Assembly (NCBI GenBank): GCA_937924895.1
Contig: CALEYP010000096.1
Location: 1 to 64,000 of the forward strand
Direction: 5' to 3'
DNA from: an uncultured Alphaproteobacteria bacterium
GTDB lineage: Bacteria > Pseudomonadota > Alphaproteobacteria > Puniceispirillales > Puniceispirillaceae
Length of the DNA stretch: 64,000 nucleotides
Shown here: piece after piece, positions 1 through 9,513 of the stretch
How positions within the stretch are numbered: position 1 is the stretch's first letter
Layout: every line of letters starts with the position of its first letter
Notes under the pieces: generated by a model
What the model saw: only the letters and a program-made list of their open reading frames with translations
Database searches by the model: none
What the model was told of the DNA's origin: nothing
Made by a program: the position numbers and the translations under genes

Positions 1-2
1 CC

Positions 3-641
3 ACATTAATTGCGCCATCTATCCTTTCTGCGAATTTTGCAGAGCTGGGTGCTGAGATTACACGGATTGACGAGGCAGGGGCCGATTGGATCCATTTGGA
101 TGTGATGGATGGCCATTTTGTGCCAAACCTCACTTTTGGACCACCTATTATCAAGGCGGTTCGTGGCGCAACAGACAAATATTTTGATGCGCATCTCATG
201 GTCACAAACCCAGATGATTTGCTGGATGCGTATGTTGATGCGGGCTGCCAAGGCATTACCGTCCATGCGGAAGCCTGTACCCATCTCGATAGAACTTTGG
301 CGGCTATTCGCGAGGCAGGATGCCGTGCGGGGGTTTCGCTCAATCCGCATACCTCACCAGATTGTTTGCGCTATGTTCTTGATAAGCTTGATTTGATTCT
401 GGTGATGAGTGTGAACCCAGGGTTTGGAGGACAGTCATTCTTGTCTTCGCAATTGGCCAAGATTGCAGAGATTAAAGAAATGGTTGGCGCGCGTGATATC
501 GACATTCAAGTTGATGGGGGTGTCACCGCAGCTAATGCTGCAGACGTTGTGTCAGCTGGCGCGAATGTGCTGGTGGCAGGATCAGCTGTGTTTAAAGGCG
601 GCCCTGCTGCCTATGCTGATAATATTGCTGCCCTGCGCTAA
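3..641 (+). CDS. rpe: Ribulose-phosphate 3-epimerase, 5' end cut by the window edge
   Basis: Interconverts ribulose 5-phosphate and xylulose 5-phosphate in the cytosol (pentose phosphate pathway). The frame is open from base 3 and begins [12 protein letters not shown], the normal N-terminus of the family, so only one or a few codons are missing. The metal-binding segment [17 protein letters not shown], the internal DAHLMV motif, the [10 protein letters not shown] loop and the phosphate-binding VDGGV and VAGSAVFKG stretches all stand in order in a TIM-barrel of normal length (about 212 residues visible). The stop overlaps the 3' end of the opposing aminotransferase gene by four bases. The identification is secure; only the start codon is unseen. 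Confidence 0.95.
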   Translation, partial: TLIAPSILSANFAELGAEITRIDEAGADWIHLDVMDGHFVPNLTFGPPIIKAVRGATDKYFDAHLMVTNPDDLLDAYVDAGCQGITVHAEACTHLDRTLAAIREAGCRAGVSLNPHTSPDCLRYVLDKLDLILVMSVNPGFGGQSFLSSQLAKIAEIKEMVGARDIDIQVDGGVTAANAADVVSAGANVLVAGSAVFKGGPAAYADNIAALR

Positions 642-1834
642 GCCGCGATTTGCTCCGTCAACACGGTTTCAATAATTGTGGTGATCACATCACAATCATC
701 TTCTGAAAATGTCAGAGGCACACGCATATCGATGGTTTTATCCAAAGCGCGCTTTGTGGCTGGCAGCTCAGTATCATCATTGAGATAGTGCCAGCTATCA
801 TAGCGGCTTGTGAAAGCCACAGGCTCATCAGCCCCAAACCATTTTAGCTCCACGCCACGTTCTCCGCAGCCTTTAATGAAGGCAGGGATATCCGCCTTTG
901 ATAGCGCCTCTGGGCGGAATTGGATTGATGAGCCAACATAAAATTCGGCCTGTGCGCGTTGCGGCAAAGACACACCGGTAATCTGTCTCAGATTATGATC
1001 TAATCTGTCATAAAGGCGGTTCCATCGTGCAATTGTGTCATCAAGTGATGAGAGTTGTGTTCGAATAAGAGCCGCACGTAAATGGTCCATCCGACAGGAA
1101 AAATTCGGCATTCTTGTCTTAATTTGATCAAAAATCTCAGGACCAGGTCGCGCGCCATGTCTTTCATATAGCATGTAAGAGCCAGACATAATGATCGCTT
1201 TGGCAGCGATGAGGGGATCAGATGTTGTTAATAATCCGCCTTCTCCAGAATTGATATGCTTATAGGTCTGTGTTGAAAAAGCAGCCACATGGCCGAAATT
1301 ACCTGAGCGGATACCATGATAGCGCGCGCCCATCGTATGGGCACAATCTTCGATGATGGCAATGCCAAATTCCTCAGCAATCGCACAAATAGCATCCATG
1401 TCTGCGATGTGACCACGCATGTGAGAGAGCAATAAATACCGCGCTTGATGCGTTTCAGCTTTGCGGCGTAAATCCGCTAAATCAATATGATAGGAATCAT
1501 CAATCTCAACCAGAACCGGCACGCCGCCTGTATTGTAAATCGCGCCTGGCACGGGGGCTAATGTATAGGCATTTGCCAAGACTTTATCGCCAGGAGTGAC
1601 GCCTGCCGCACGCAATGCTAACTGAATAGCCGTGCCGCCTGAAGTGGTGGCAACACAATAGGGAACGCCTTGCCATGCGGCATATTCGGCCTCTAATAAC
1701 GCCACTTCACCGTCTTCACCTGCCGTTAAATTATAGCGGTGAAGGCGCCCCGTTTGCAGAATTTCAACGGCACGGTTGATGGCTTCTTGTGGCAATGCTT
1801 CTTGCTGTGTGAATGATTTTGTAAAACGCAACAT
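638..1834 (-). CDS. DegT/DnrJ/EryC1/StrS-family PLP aminotransferase
   Basis: A 398-residue PLP-dependent aminotransferase of the sugar-aminotransferase (AHBA synthase-like) family, fold type I. Visible signatures are the [12 protein letters not shown] cofactor-phosphate loop near residue 65, the [11 protein letters not shown] segment with the PLP-ring aspartate near residue 163, and the Schiff-base lysine K192 in [15 protein letters not shown]. Members usually aminate keto-sugars for surface polysaccharides or aminoglycosides. No nucleotide-sugar, glycosyltransferase or polysaccharide export genes lie beside it, so the substrate cannot be named. It is convergent with rpe and shares its last four bases with it. 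The ATG at 1834 lies at the point where family similarity begins. Confidence 0.88.
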   Translation of the reverse strand: MLRFTKSFTQQEALPQEAINRAVEILQTGRLHRYNLTAGEDGEVALLEAEYAAWQGVPYCVATTSGGTAIQLALRAAGVTPGDKVLANAYTLAPVPGAIYNTGGVPVLVEIDDSYHIDLADLRRKAETHQARYLLLSHMRGHIADMDAICAIAEEFGIAIIEDCAHTMGARYHGIRSGNFGHVAAFSTQTYKHINSGEGGLLTTSDPLIAAKAIIMSGSYMLYERHGARPGPEIFDQIKTRMPNFSCRMDHLRAALIRTQLSSLDDTIARWNRLYDRLDHNLRQITGVSLPQRAQAEFYVGSSIQFRPEALSKADIPAFIKGCGERGVELKWFGADEPVAFTSRYDSWHYLNDDTELPATKRALDKTIDMRVPLTFSEDDCDVITTIIETVLTEQIAA

Positions 1835-1917
1835 GGCTGTGGCCTCCCCCTGTCACAGTGGCAGGCAGGGCTAAAAATGCAAGTCTATACCCGCATCACT
1901 AGGTGAAAAAACAAGCC

Positions 1918-2898
1918 TTAGTCGTCTTGCGTGACTGATTTGCCAATATGTTGTTCACCACGCTGTGCCGCCAACGCCATTTGTTTCTGACGCTCGTGAT
2001 AGCGTGCCATCTGCTCTTTTGTTTTAGTATCAAAACAATGGGGGCAAGATAGGCCAGGAAGATATCTCTCATCATCCATATCAGCTTCAGAAACAGGCAT
2101 GCGGCAGGCGAAGCATAAATCATAAGAGCCCTTATTCAGCGCATGATCAACTGAGACGCGTGAATCAAATACAAAACATTCACCATCCCAGAGTGACTCT
2201 TCAACAGGGACATCTTCAAAATATTTCAGAATGCCGCCCTTTAAATGATATACTTCATCAAAGCCGTATTGTCGCATCAAGGCTGTTGATTTCTCACAAC
2301 GGATGCCGCCGGTGCAGAACATGGCCAATTTCTTTGGCTTATCGCCATCTGGGCGGTCTGCTAGCGATTGTGCCCAAGCCGGAAAATCGCGGAAGCTTTC
2401 TGTTTCCGGGTCAACCGCCCCTTTAAAGGTGCCAATAGCTGTCTCATAGCTGTTTCTTGTATCTACAACCATAACGTCAGGGTCAGAAATAAGAGCGTTC
2501 CAATCCTGTGGCTCTACATAGGTGCCAGCATTTTGTGACGGGTTGATATCAGGACATCCCATCGTCACAATTTCCTTTTTCAAACGTACTTTCATGCGAT
2601 GAAATGGCCGGTCTTCATGCAAAGCATATTTGATAGCGATATCCTGAAAGGCGGCTTGTGAGCGCAGCCATGATACAAAATGGCACATCCCGTCATAGGG
2701 CGCTGAAATCGTGCCATTGAGACCTTCATTGGCGATCAGAAGTGTGCCCATGGCATCTGCATCAGCGCAAACTTCGCGTAATTGCGCCTGCCAGTGAGGC
2801 AAATCTTCCATCATTACAAACTTATACAAGGCAGCCACAACAAAGCCATCAGCGGCATCTGGTTGCGGCACTTCTTGCACTGTGTCTTGGTTCGTCAT
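1918..2898 (-). CDS. trhO: tRNA uridine(34) hydroxylase TrhO (YceA-type rhodanese protein)
   Basis: Predicted O2-dependent hydroxylase of tRNA U34, giving 5-hydroxyuridine on the route to cmo5U. The 326-residue protein has the family layout: an N-terminal acylphosphatase-like domain (ALYKFV, LLIANEGLNGTISA), a rhodanese domain with VVDTRNSYE and the active cysteine loop FCTGGIRCEKST, and a cysteine-rich tail (CFACRMPV, LSCPHCF). The frame stays open upstream to 3072, but I place the start at ATG 2898 because a GGGGAATAAG ribosome-binding stretch precedes it and the upstream residues do not look like the family. It is divergent from the amino acid ABC operon. Confidence 0.9.
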   Translation of the reverse strand: MTNQDTVQEVPQPDAADGFVVAALYKFVMMEDLPHWQAQLREVCADADAMGTLLIANEGLNGTISAPYDGMCHFVSWLRSQAAFQDIAIKYALHEDRPFHRMKVRLKKEIVTMGCPDINPSQNAGTYVEPQDWNALISDPDVMVVDTRNSYETAIGTFKGAVDPETESFRDFPAWAQSLADRPDGDKPKKLAMFCTGGIRCEKSTALMRQYGFDEVYHLKGGILKYFEDVPVEESLWDGECFVFDSRVSVDHALNKGSYDLCFACRMPVSEADMDDERYLPGLSCPHCFDTKTKEQMARYHERQKQMALAAQRGEQHIGKSVTQDD

Positions 2899-3126
2899 CT
2901 TATTCCCCACCCGTTTGAAACTGCTATGACACATATCTCGTCGGATGACCGCACCATACTGTGAAGCATCGTCGCTGACAAGATACATCACAGCGCGCCT
3001 AGCGTGGATATGTTGTCGCAGGAGTATGAGGGTTGGAAACTTGTTGAATGGCATGGTAGCTTCGTTTAACAAGGGAGAGTTGACCTTCGGCAGAGGGCGG
3101 AAGCGTGATAATGAAAAGTGATAGGC

Positions 3127-3897
3127 ATGACCCAGGCTGTTATTGAATTACAACAGATTGAAAAATCATTTGGCACACTATCCGTGCTAAAAGGGGTGTC
3201 TATTACCGCTCATAAGGGTGAGGTGATTTCTCTGATTGGCTCGTCTGGCTCTGGAAAGTCGACCTTATTGCGCTGTGCCAATTTATTGGAATGGGCAGAA
3301 GGCGGCAATATCCTGATTGAAGGGGACGCTGTGCGGTGGAAAGAGACTTCGTCAGGCCGTAAGCCAGCAGATGCTGCCCAACTTATTTCTATTCGCACGA
3401 ATCTCTCAATGGTGTTCCAGCAATTTAATCTCTGGTCACATATGACGATTCTGCAAAATGTGACAGAAGCCCCTGTCTCTGTCTTAGGACGCGATCGCAA
3501 AGAGGTAGAGGCGGAAGCCTTAAATTGGCTTGATAAGGTTGGTATTGTGGATAAGGCTGATAATTATCCCTCGCAACTATCAGGCGGGCAGCAGCAGCGG
3601 GCCGCGATAGCGCGCGCATTGGCTATGCAGCCGCGGGCCTTATTATTTGATGAACCAACCTCAGCACTGGATCCAGAGCTTGAACAAGAAGTGGTGAAAG
3701 TCATCAAACAGCTAGCTGCTGAAGGGCGGACTATGATATTAGTGACACATGATATGGCTTTGGCCCGCGATGTATCAGACCGTGTGGTTTTCCTACATCA
3801 GGGCTTGATTGAGGAAGAAGGTGAACCAGCTGAGTTGTTTGCCAACCCGAAATCAGAACGGTTGAGGCAGTTTTTAAGCGCGACTGCCACATCTTAA
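3127..3897 (+). CDS. Polar amino acid ABC transporter, ATP-binding subunit (HisP/GlnQ/AotP type)
   Basis: Cytoplasmic ATPase powering the importer encoded by the next genes. It has Walker A (GSSGSGKST), the Q-loop (MVFQQFNLW), an intact ABC signature (LSGGQQQR), Walker B (ALLFDEPTSALD) and the H-loop (ILVTHDM), at the normal length of about 256 residues for the amino acid subfamily. A GTG at 3118 would add three residues; I prefer the ATG at 3127, although neither has a strong ribosome-binding site. It is the first gene of an ATPase-SBP-permease-permease-M14 hydrolase run. The same gene set is known for arginine/ornithine uptake in Pseudomonas (aot genes), so a basic amino acid is a reasonable guess for the substrate. 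Confidence 0.9.
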   Translation: MTQAVIELQQIEKSFGTLSVLKGVSITAHKGEVISLIGSSGSGKSTLLRCANLLEWAEGGNILIEGDAVRWKETSSGRKPADAAQLISIRTNLSMVFQQFNLWSHMTILQNVTEAPVSVLGRDRKEVEAEALNWLDKVGIVDKADNYPSQLSGGQQQRAAIARALAMQPRALLFDEPTSALDPELEQEVVKVIKQLAAEGRTMILVTHDMALARDVSDRVVFLHQGLIEEEGEPAELFANPKSERLRQFLSATATS

Positions 3898-3938
3898 ATA
3901 CGAAGTGCTTAAAAGAACGCTTTTAGGAGGAACACGAC

Positions 3939-4661
3939 ATGAAGAAGTTCTTAATGACAGTAGCTGCGCTAGCAGTTGTTTCAGCACCTGCATTGGCTGA
4001 CAAAGTACGTATGGGTACAGAAGGGGCTTACCCTCCATATAACTTTATCAATGATGCTGGTGAAGTTGATGGTTTTGAGCGCGAGCTTGGTGACGAGCTA
4101 TGCTCACGTGCACAGCTTGATTGTGAGTGGGTCACAAATGAATGGGACTCAATCATTCCAAACCTTGTATCAGGTAACTATGACACAATCATCGCTGGCA
4201 TGTCAGTCACAGCTGAGCGTGATGAAGTGATCGATTTCACACAAGACTACATTCCACCATCACCATCAGCCTATGCTGCAATGGCAGGTGTTTCAGTTGA
4301 CCTGAATGGCGGCGTCATCGCAGCACAAACAGGCACAATCCAAGCCAGCCACATCGCCGCATCTGGTGCGACATTGGTTGAGTTTGCGACACCTGACGAA
4401 ACAATTGCTGCTGTGAAGAATGGCGAAGCTGACGCTGTGTTGGCTGACAAGGAATTCTTGGCACCATTCGTGGCTGAATCAAATGGCGAAATGGTCTTTG
4501 CTGGTGAAGTGCCACTAGGTGGCGGCATCGGCATGGGTGTTCGTGAATCAGACGGCGCGCTAAAGGACAAAATGGATGCTGCTATTTCTTCAATGAAGGC
4601 AGATGGTACTTTGAACGCCATGATCACAAAGTGGTTTGGTGCTGAAGCACAAACATACTAA
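3939..4661 (+). CDS. Periplasmic polar amino acid-binding protein (SBP family 3)
   Basis: A 240-residue SBP that captures the amino acid in the periplasm and delivers it to the permease pair downstream. It has a clear Sec signal peptide (MKKFLMTVAALAVVSAPALA, cut before DKVRMG) and then the family-3 opening (MGTEGAYPPYNFI), the hinge segment VTNEWDSIIPNLVSGNYD, and TAERDEVIDFTQDY. An AGGAGG ribosome-binding site precedes the ATG. Its codons favour TCA for Ser and ACA for Thr more than the neighbouring genes do, as expected of a highly expressed gene. An intrinsic terminator follows the stop at once, separating it from the permeases. Confidence 0.92.
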   Translation: MKKFLMTVAALAVVSAPALADKVRMGTEGAYPPYNFINDAGEVDGFERELGDELCSRAQLDCEWVTNEWDSIIPNLVSGNYDTIIAGMSVTAERDEVIDFTQDYIPPSPSAYAAMAGVSVDLNGGVIAAQTGTIQASHIAASGATLVEFATPDETIAAVKNGEADAVLADKEFLAPFVAESNGEMVFAGEVPLGGGIGMGVRESDGALKDKMDAAISSMKADGTLNAMITKWFGAEAQTY

Positions 4662-4701
4662 GTCTGTGACCGGCGGGTGATAACCCCGCGTCATATGTAT
4701 C

Positions 4702-4730
4702 AGGGGAAGAGCATTGTTCTTCCCCTTTTT
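4702..4730 (+). terminator. Intrinsic terminator/attenuator between SBP and permease genes
   Basis: A perfect 9-bp stem, AGGGGAAGA (4702-4710) with TCTTCCCCT (4718-4726), a 7-nt loop, then TTTT. It sits 40 nt after the SBP stop and before the first permease in the same direction. It probably limits read-through, so that more SBP than permease mRNA is made. A smaller hairpin, GCGGG/CCCGC, lies just upstream near 4674-4690. Confidence 0.8.
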
Positions 4731-4782
4731 ACCCTCGCTAGCTCTGGGCTGGCGTGATTGTTTTATTAAAGAAGAGCATGAG

Positions 4783-5652
4783 ATGTTTGACTGCGTCGAT
4801 CCGAAATCTCTGGAAGGTCTGACCTGGCTCGCTTGTTATTTAACGACAGGCAAGCATATGGCATTCTATGCTTCTTTTGCGACGGTGCTATTCTTGCTTG
4901 CCCTCACCGCTCCACTGGCCATGCTATTTGGGTTTGGGGGCGCATTGGCTAGCCGATCTGCGGTGCTGCCATTACGGTTATTTGGCAAAGGCTATATCGC
5001 AATGGTACGCGGTATACCCGACATTGTTTTTTTCTTATTTATGCCGATTGCCATCGACCAGCTTTTGGAGACGGTTCGCCATAAACTTCTATGTCCTGAT
5101 GTGGTGGAACCTATTCGACGTGGTAATGATTTTGTGGTTTGTACGGCTGCGAAATTACCATTGGGTGCCGCTGATCAATGGGTGCATGAATTATATGGCT
5201 TTTTGCTGGCATCTCTGTCTTTTGCGATTGTTTTTGGCGCCTTTGCCGGCAATACCCTCTATGGCGCTATGCAAGCCGTTCCCCGCGCGCAGTTGGAAAC
5301 AGCCTCTGCTTATGGGATGACACAACGGCAAATATTCTGGCGAATCTTAATGCCGCAAATGTGGGTCTATGCGCTGCCAGGCCTCTCGAATTTGTGGCAA
5401 ATTTTGATCAAAGCGACCCCGCTCCTATTTTTGCTAGGGGTTGAAGATATTGTCTATTGGGCACGTGAGCTTGGCGGGGCTAAGACATCTGCCTTTTCCT
5501 ATCCTCATCCTGATTGGCGGCTCTATTATTTCTTATTCTTGTTAATCTTCTATCTCATGCTGACGCAGCTGTCTGAACGTGTCTTTGGTTGGCTCATTCG
5601 CAAAACTGATCATGGGGCACTGTCCGCCCATGCTGCGAGGGCAGGGTCATGA
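4783..5652 (+). CDS. Amino acid ABC transporter permease (HisQ/AotQ type)
   Basis: Inner-membrane permease of the HisQM family, 289 residues from the ATG at 4783. A TTG at 4714 is in frame, but it lies inside the terminator hairpin and is unlikely. Visible are the hydrophobic N-terminal helix after residue 20, the conserved segment YIAMVRGIPDIVFFLF, and the EAA-type coupling loop (AVPRAQLETASAYGMTQRQIFWRILMPQ). It is longer than the usual 220-240 residues because of an extra polar stretch around residues 100-140. The stop overlaps the next permease gene as ATGA, indicating translational coupling. Confidence 0.88.
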   Translation: MFDCVDPKSLEGLTWLACYLTTGKHMAFYASFATVLFLLALTAPLAMLFGFGGALASRSAVLPLRLFGKGYIAMVRGIPDIVFFLFMPIAIDQLLETVRHKLLCPDVVEPIRRGNDFVVCTAAKLPLGAADQWVHELYGFLLASLSFAIVFGAFAGNTLYGAMQAVPRAQLETASAYGMTQRQIFWRILMPQMWVYALPGLSNLWQILIKATPLLFLLGVEDIVYWARELGGAKTSAFSYPHPDWRLYYFLFLLIFYLMLTQLSERVFGWLIRKTDHGALSAHAARAGS

Positions 5653-6488
5653 GTTGTTGGCAAACGGTTCAAGATTACAGCCTGCGTTCAATCGGAATTG
5701 GTGAGCGGTTGCTACCAAAGGCGGATATCACCTTATGTGAGCAAATTGTACTGATTGGGTCTGGTGTTATCTGGAATGTTTATTTTGGTGTACTAGCTCT
5801 GTTTTTTGGTTTTGCGTTTGCGACATTATTGGCGGTGGGAAAGGCTTATGGCGGTAAATATAGCCAAGCCGCGGCCGGTGGATTTATCTTTTTATTCCGT
5901 GGGTCCCCTCTCTTTATACAATTCTTCCTAGCCTATGAGGCCTTTATCTTATTACCGAAAGTGGGCCTTGTTCTTGACCTCGGTTTCGTTGTCATTGATG
6001 CGCAGACAAGATGGCTGACGCGCGCCTGGTTAGGGGCATTGATTGTCTTATTCCTCAATACCTCGGCCTATTCGGCAGAGATTTTTTACGGCGCGTTGCG
6101 GGCTATTCCACGCGGTGATAGCGAAGCAGCCGATGCCTATGGCTTGTCAGGGTGGCGGAAATTCAAGGCTGTCTTATTCCCCACGATGTTACGCTTGGCT
6201 TGGCCGGCCTATACCAATGAAGCTATCTTCATGTTTCATGCGACGACATTGGTATTTTTCTCTGGTTTTCCGGCATGGCGTCAATCGGGAGATGCGCTCT
6301 ATTATGCCAATTATTTTGCGGATAAGACCTTCAATCCCTTTGTGCCTTATCCGATTGTAGCGGTGTATTTCATCCTAGTGACATTACTTGTGATTTTTGC
6401 CTTTTCCATGATAGGGCGGCGCTTGAACCGGCATTTGCCATCAAATGAAATCACACGACCGAAATTTCGATTTTCTTTGCTTCGTTAG
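5649..6488 (+). CDS. Amino acid ABC transporter permease (HisM/AotM type)
   Basis: Second permease of the importer, 279 residues. It carries the conserved segment FLFRGSPLFIQFFLAYE, the EAA loop (AIPRGDSEAADAYGLSGWRKFKAVLFP) that docks on the ATPase, and about five hydrophobic helices. Its ATG overlaps the stop of the first permease by four bases, so the two are translationally coupled. It ends 9 nt before the M14 hydrolase gene. Confidence 0.88.
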   Translation: MSCWQTVQDYSLRSIGIGERLLPKADITLCEQIVLIGSGVIWNVYFGVLALFFGFAFATLLAVGKAYGGKYSQAAAGGFIFLFRGSPLFIQFFLAYEAFILLPKVGLVLDLGFVVIDAQTRWLTRAWLGALIVLFLNTSAYSAEIFYGALRAIPRGDSEAADAYGLSGWRKFKAVLFPTMLRLAWPAYTNEAIFMFHATTLVFFSGFPAWRQSGDALYYANYFADKTFNPFVPYPIVAVYFILVTLLVIFAFSMIGRRLNRHLPSNEITRPKFRFSLLR

Positions 6489-6497
6489 GAGGCTGCT

Positions 6498-7637
6498 ATG
6501 CGTCTTACCTCTCATCACATTACCGGTGATACCCCCTCAGCATCGTTTCAGATTCCTGTTTATGAATGCGGGCCTGAGCAAGCTGAGACAGTGATTTATT
6601 TGCAAGCAGGCATGCATGCTGATGAACATCCAGGCATGATGGTGCTGCATCATTTGCTGGATCAGCTTGAAGTGGCAGAGGCTGCTGGATTATTGAAGGC
6701 GCGCTTTATCATCCTGCCTGTGGTTAATCCGTTGGGATTAGCGCATCTGTCATTTCATAGCCATGCGGGGCGCTATCATCCTGTGAATGCGCTTAATTAT
6801 AATCGGGGCTGGCCAGACTTTGCAGCCCTCATTGCCGCAGAGTCAGATATCACTGATAAGTTCGGTGAGGATGCAGGGGAGAACCGGCGTCTGGTCCGTA
6901 AGTGGCTTCAATCTTGGCTGGCCGCGCAAACCCCGCATAGCGCGCTAGAGCAGCAACGTCACATTGTGATGGGCTATGCCTTACAAGCAGATATGGTGTT
7001 GGATTTGCATTGTGATGATTTGGCATTGAATCATATTTTCACGGTGCCTCAAAATTTACCTGAGATGCAGCGTCTAGCAGATTGGATGGGATCTGCCGCA
7101 ACGCTTGTCGCAGAAGATAGTGGAGGTGGCTCATTTGATGAAGTGTGGTCTGGGATGTGGATCTCATTGGCGCAACGTTATCCCGATGCCGCATGGGATG
7201 CCCCTGTTCTGTCTGCCACATTAGAATATCGTGGCCAACAAGATGTCTCTGATGCCCAAGGGTTTTCAGATGCCCGTAACCTCTATCATTTCTTCTGTGA
7301 GGAAGGCGCGATTGATGAAGCGCCTACTATGACACGCCCAAGCGCTCCTGCGGCGACGCGGCTTGATGCTTGTGATATTGTGCGTGTGACGCAAAGCGGT
7401 CTCTTAGCTTATGAGGTCTCGCTAGGCGATGTTGTGAAAACAGGTGATGTGATCGCAACTCTGATTCAACTGGATGGAGATGCACCTGCGCGCACCCGCC
7501 ACCCCATTATGGCCGGAACAGATGGGGTTGTCTTTACCATTAATCAGATGAAATATGTCTGGCCTGGGGTCTCTATTGCCAAGATTGCAGGGCAAACACC
7601 GCTCGAATCACGAACAGGGTATCTGTTGGAAGATTAG
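6498..7637 (+). CDS. Succinylglutamate desuccinylase/aspartoacylase family zinc hydrolase (AotO-like)
   Basis: A 379-residue M14-type zinc hydrolase. The predicted zinc ligands are H40 and E43 in GMHADEHPG and H171 in VLDLHCDD. The C-terminal third (LAYEVSLGDVVKTGDVIATL) resembles the lipoyl-like beta-barrel of this family. It is the last gene of the amino acid ABC operon, 9 nt after the permease, with a strong AGGAGG site. Pseudomonas arginine/ornithine uptake operons carry a relative called AotO, so it may deacylate or otherwise process the imported substrate. The true substrate cannot be told from sequence. Its stop overlaps the end of the opposing glutathione peroxidase gene. Confidence 0.85.
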   Translation: MRLTSHHITGDTPSASFQIPVYECGPEQAETVIYLQAGMHADEHPGMMVLHHLLDQLEVAEAAGLLKARFIILPVVNPLGLAHLSFHSHAGRYHPVNALNYNRGWPDFAALIAAESDITDKFGEDAGENRRLVRKWLQSWLAAQTPHSALEQQRHIVMGYALQADMVLDLHCDDLALNHIFTVPQNLPEMQRLADWMGSAATLVAEDSGGGSFDEVWSGMWISLAQRYPDAAWDAPVLSATLEYRGQQDVSDAQGFSDARNLYHFFCEEGAIDEAPTMTRPSAPAATRLDACDIVRVTQSGLLAYEVSLGDVVKTGDVIATLIQLDGDAPARTRHPIMAGTDGVVFTINQMKYVWPGVSIAKIAGQTPLESRTGYLLED

Positions 7638-8182
7638 CGGGGGAGAAGCGCCTCGATAGCTGTTTTCACCTTGGCAGAGTCAGGGGCTGTGGTGCTCGCA
7701 AACCAATCAGCGATTTGACCATCTGGCCCAATGAGGAATTTGTGAAAATTCCAGCGAGGACGGCCGGCAAATCCAACCTCAGCCCGTGCCCAGTCATAAA
7801 AAGGATGGGCCCCATTTCCTTTGACACTGACTTTATCGGTCATTGGGAAGGTGATATTGAAATTCACTTCACAGAATTCTTTGATGTCGTCAGCATCACC
7901 TTTTTCCTGCTTGCCAAAATCATTCGATGGTACGCCAATGACAACCAAGCCATCGGTTTGATAAGCCTCATAAAGGGCCTGCAATCCATCATATTGCGGT
8001 GTAAAACCACATTGCGATGCGGTGTTCACAATCAGCAAAGGTTGGCCTGTAAAAGAGGCCAGATCCAATGTGCCTCCATCAATGGATTGAAATGAAAAAT
8101 CATAAGCGCTTGTGCTTTGTTTGGCGTGAGCGGAAAGCATAAAACAACATCCTAATATGAGGCTGAAAAAACGAAGAAACAT
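7634..8182 (-). CDS. Glutathione peroxidase family protein, exported
   Basis: Reduces peroxides with a thiol donor. The 182-residue protein has an N-terminal hydrophobic leader ending near SAHA (residue 20), then the thioredoxin-fold peroxidase core: NTASQCGFTPQY with the peroxidatic Cys at C58 (Cys form, not Sec), VIGVPSNDFGKQE with the resolving-site region, and the WNFHKFLIGPDG motif. The leader suggests a periplasmic location, which is less common than the cytosolic form. It is convergent with the M14 hydrolase gene and shares its last bases. Confidence 0.88.
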   Translation of the reverse strand: MFLRFFSLILGCCFMLSAHAKQSTSAYDFSFQSIDGGTLDLASFTGQPLLIVNTASQCGFTPQYDGLQALYEAYQTDGLVVIGVPSNDFGKQEKGDADDIKEFCEVNFNITFPMTDKVSVKGNGAHPFYDWARAEVGFAGRPRWNFHKFLIGPDGQIADWFASTTAPDSAKVKTAIEALLPR

Positions 8183-8232
8183 GAAAAGCCGATCGTGACA
8201 AATATTATAGCGTCTTAGCTAGTATCTTCGTC

Positions 8233-9396
8233 TTATTTATCAAGCTCTGGCTGCCAAACTTGTTGAAGCCATGTCTCAATAAAATGTTGGCCGCCAATGT
8301 CAATCGCCATATTGCGTAAGCGGGCTAATGGGCCAGATAGCCGCATAATCTTTCCTGTTTGTTCCGCGCGTTTGACGATAGGTGCGACTGTGCGTGCACG
8401 CTCAATTGCCCATTCTGATAATGCTGTGACCGCGTCGCATTTCTGTGCCGTCACTTGTGCCATAGCTTTGGATAGGCTTACCGCATCTTCCAAGGTTTGG
8501 CCGGCCCCTTGTGCCAAATGTGGGGGCATGAAATGCGCCGCATCACCCACCAGCGCAAGCCGTCCTTTACGCCAGACTGGCAGGGTCTCAGCCATAGGAA
8601 GCGGGGTTTCAACCCATCCAATGTCTGGCGATGTGAGGGCGGTTTGATAGGGGTGTCCGTCTAATTGCTGAAAGCGCGCTTCAGCAGCATTTTGACGTGG
8701 TCGTGCCATACATAATACCAGATTGATGATAGTACCTTGCTGTAAAGGGTAATGAACCAGATGGTAGCCATCACCCAGCCATAATTGAGTGCGAGGCACG
8801 CTAAATAGAGATGGTAAGGCTGTGGCAGGGACTTGTGCGCGCATCGCGACATAGGCAGAGGGGGTGGATGTTTCTTCGCCAGCAATAATTTTGCGGCAAA
8901 GGCCATCTCTGCCATCTGCACCAATCACCACATCAAAGCGATAGCTTGTCTCATCATCACAAATGAGGGTGAGGGCATCTCCGGCTTCCTCACAGGCTGT
9001 GACCATCTTTGTATTATGTTGAATAAGAGGCAGCGCCGTCGCTCTTTTGGTTAAGATATCCAGAAGCGTGCCACGATGGAATGAGCCATAATCACGCTCT
9101 ATAGGCGTGCGATGGTCGATAGTGGCTAGTATTTTTTGTAAGCGTACAGATCGAATTTCAATCGCATCAAGTGATGTCAGTGATGGCTGGCACGCTTCAA
9201 GTAGCTGAAGCTCTGATAGGGCTTGTAGGCCATTTGGTGCTAATTGCAGTCCCCCTTGAAGTGGGGTTTGATGAGGGCCAAAAATTGTGACCTGCCAGCC
9301 CGCTTGTGCAAGGCCGATTGCGCTTGCCATGCCTGCAATGCCTGTTCCAATGACAGCAATATGTCCGGTAGCCTTATTAGCCATCATCTCACTCAC
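8233..9396 (-). CDS. FAD-dependent monooxygenase (salicylate hydroxylase/UbiH-like)
   Basis: A 387-residue class A flavoprotein monooxygenase. It has the N-terminal Rossmann FAD motif (VIGTGIAGMAS, G17-x-G19-xx-G22), the central VVIGADGRDGLCR segment (DG motif) and the C-terminal GDAAHFMPPHLAQGAGQTLEDA motif that contacts FAD. The family hydroxylates aromatic or heteroaromatic rings using NAD(P)H and O2. No aromatic degradation or quinone genes are adjacent, so the substrate is unknown. Met codons at residues 4 and 5 offer alternative starts. Confidence 0.82.
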   Translation of the reverse strand: MSEMMANKATGHIAVIGTGIAGMASAIGLAQAGWQVTIFGPHQTPLQGGLQLAPNGLQALSELQLLEACQPSLTSLDAIEIRSVRLQKILATIDHRTPIERDYGSFHRGTLLDILTKRATALPLIQHNTKMVTACEEAGDALTLICDDETSYRFDVVIGADGRDGLCRKIIAGEETSTPSAYVAMRAQVPATALPSLFSVPRTQLWLGDGYHLVHYPLQQGTIINLVLCMARPRQNAAEARFQQLDGHPYQTALTSPDIGWVETPLPMAETLPVWRKGRLALVGDAAHFMPPHLAQGAGQTLEDAVSLSKAMAQVTAQKCDAVTALSEWAIERARTVAPIVKRAEQTGKIMRLSGPLARLRNMAIDIGGQHFIETWLQQVWQPELDK

Positions 9397-9453
9397 ATGA
9401 AAGGGTGTGCGTCTCTCATTCCTTATCTAACAGACTGGATAACAGATTACCGC

Positions 9454-9489
9454 AAAAAAAAGAGCATCACCTCTGGGAGATGATGCTCT
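9454..9489 (-). terminator. Intrinsic terminator of the TauABC-like operon
   Basis: Reading the minus strand: AGAGCATCA (9489-9481), an 11-nt loop, TGATGCTCT (9469-9461), then a run of eight T (from the A run at 9454-9461). It lies 25 nt after the stop of the permease gene and just before the start region of the FAD monooxygenase gene. Confidence 0.85.
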
Positions 9490-9513
9490 GTCATAGGTTA
9501 TGTGGGTCAGGGA

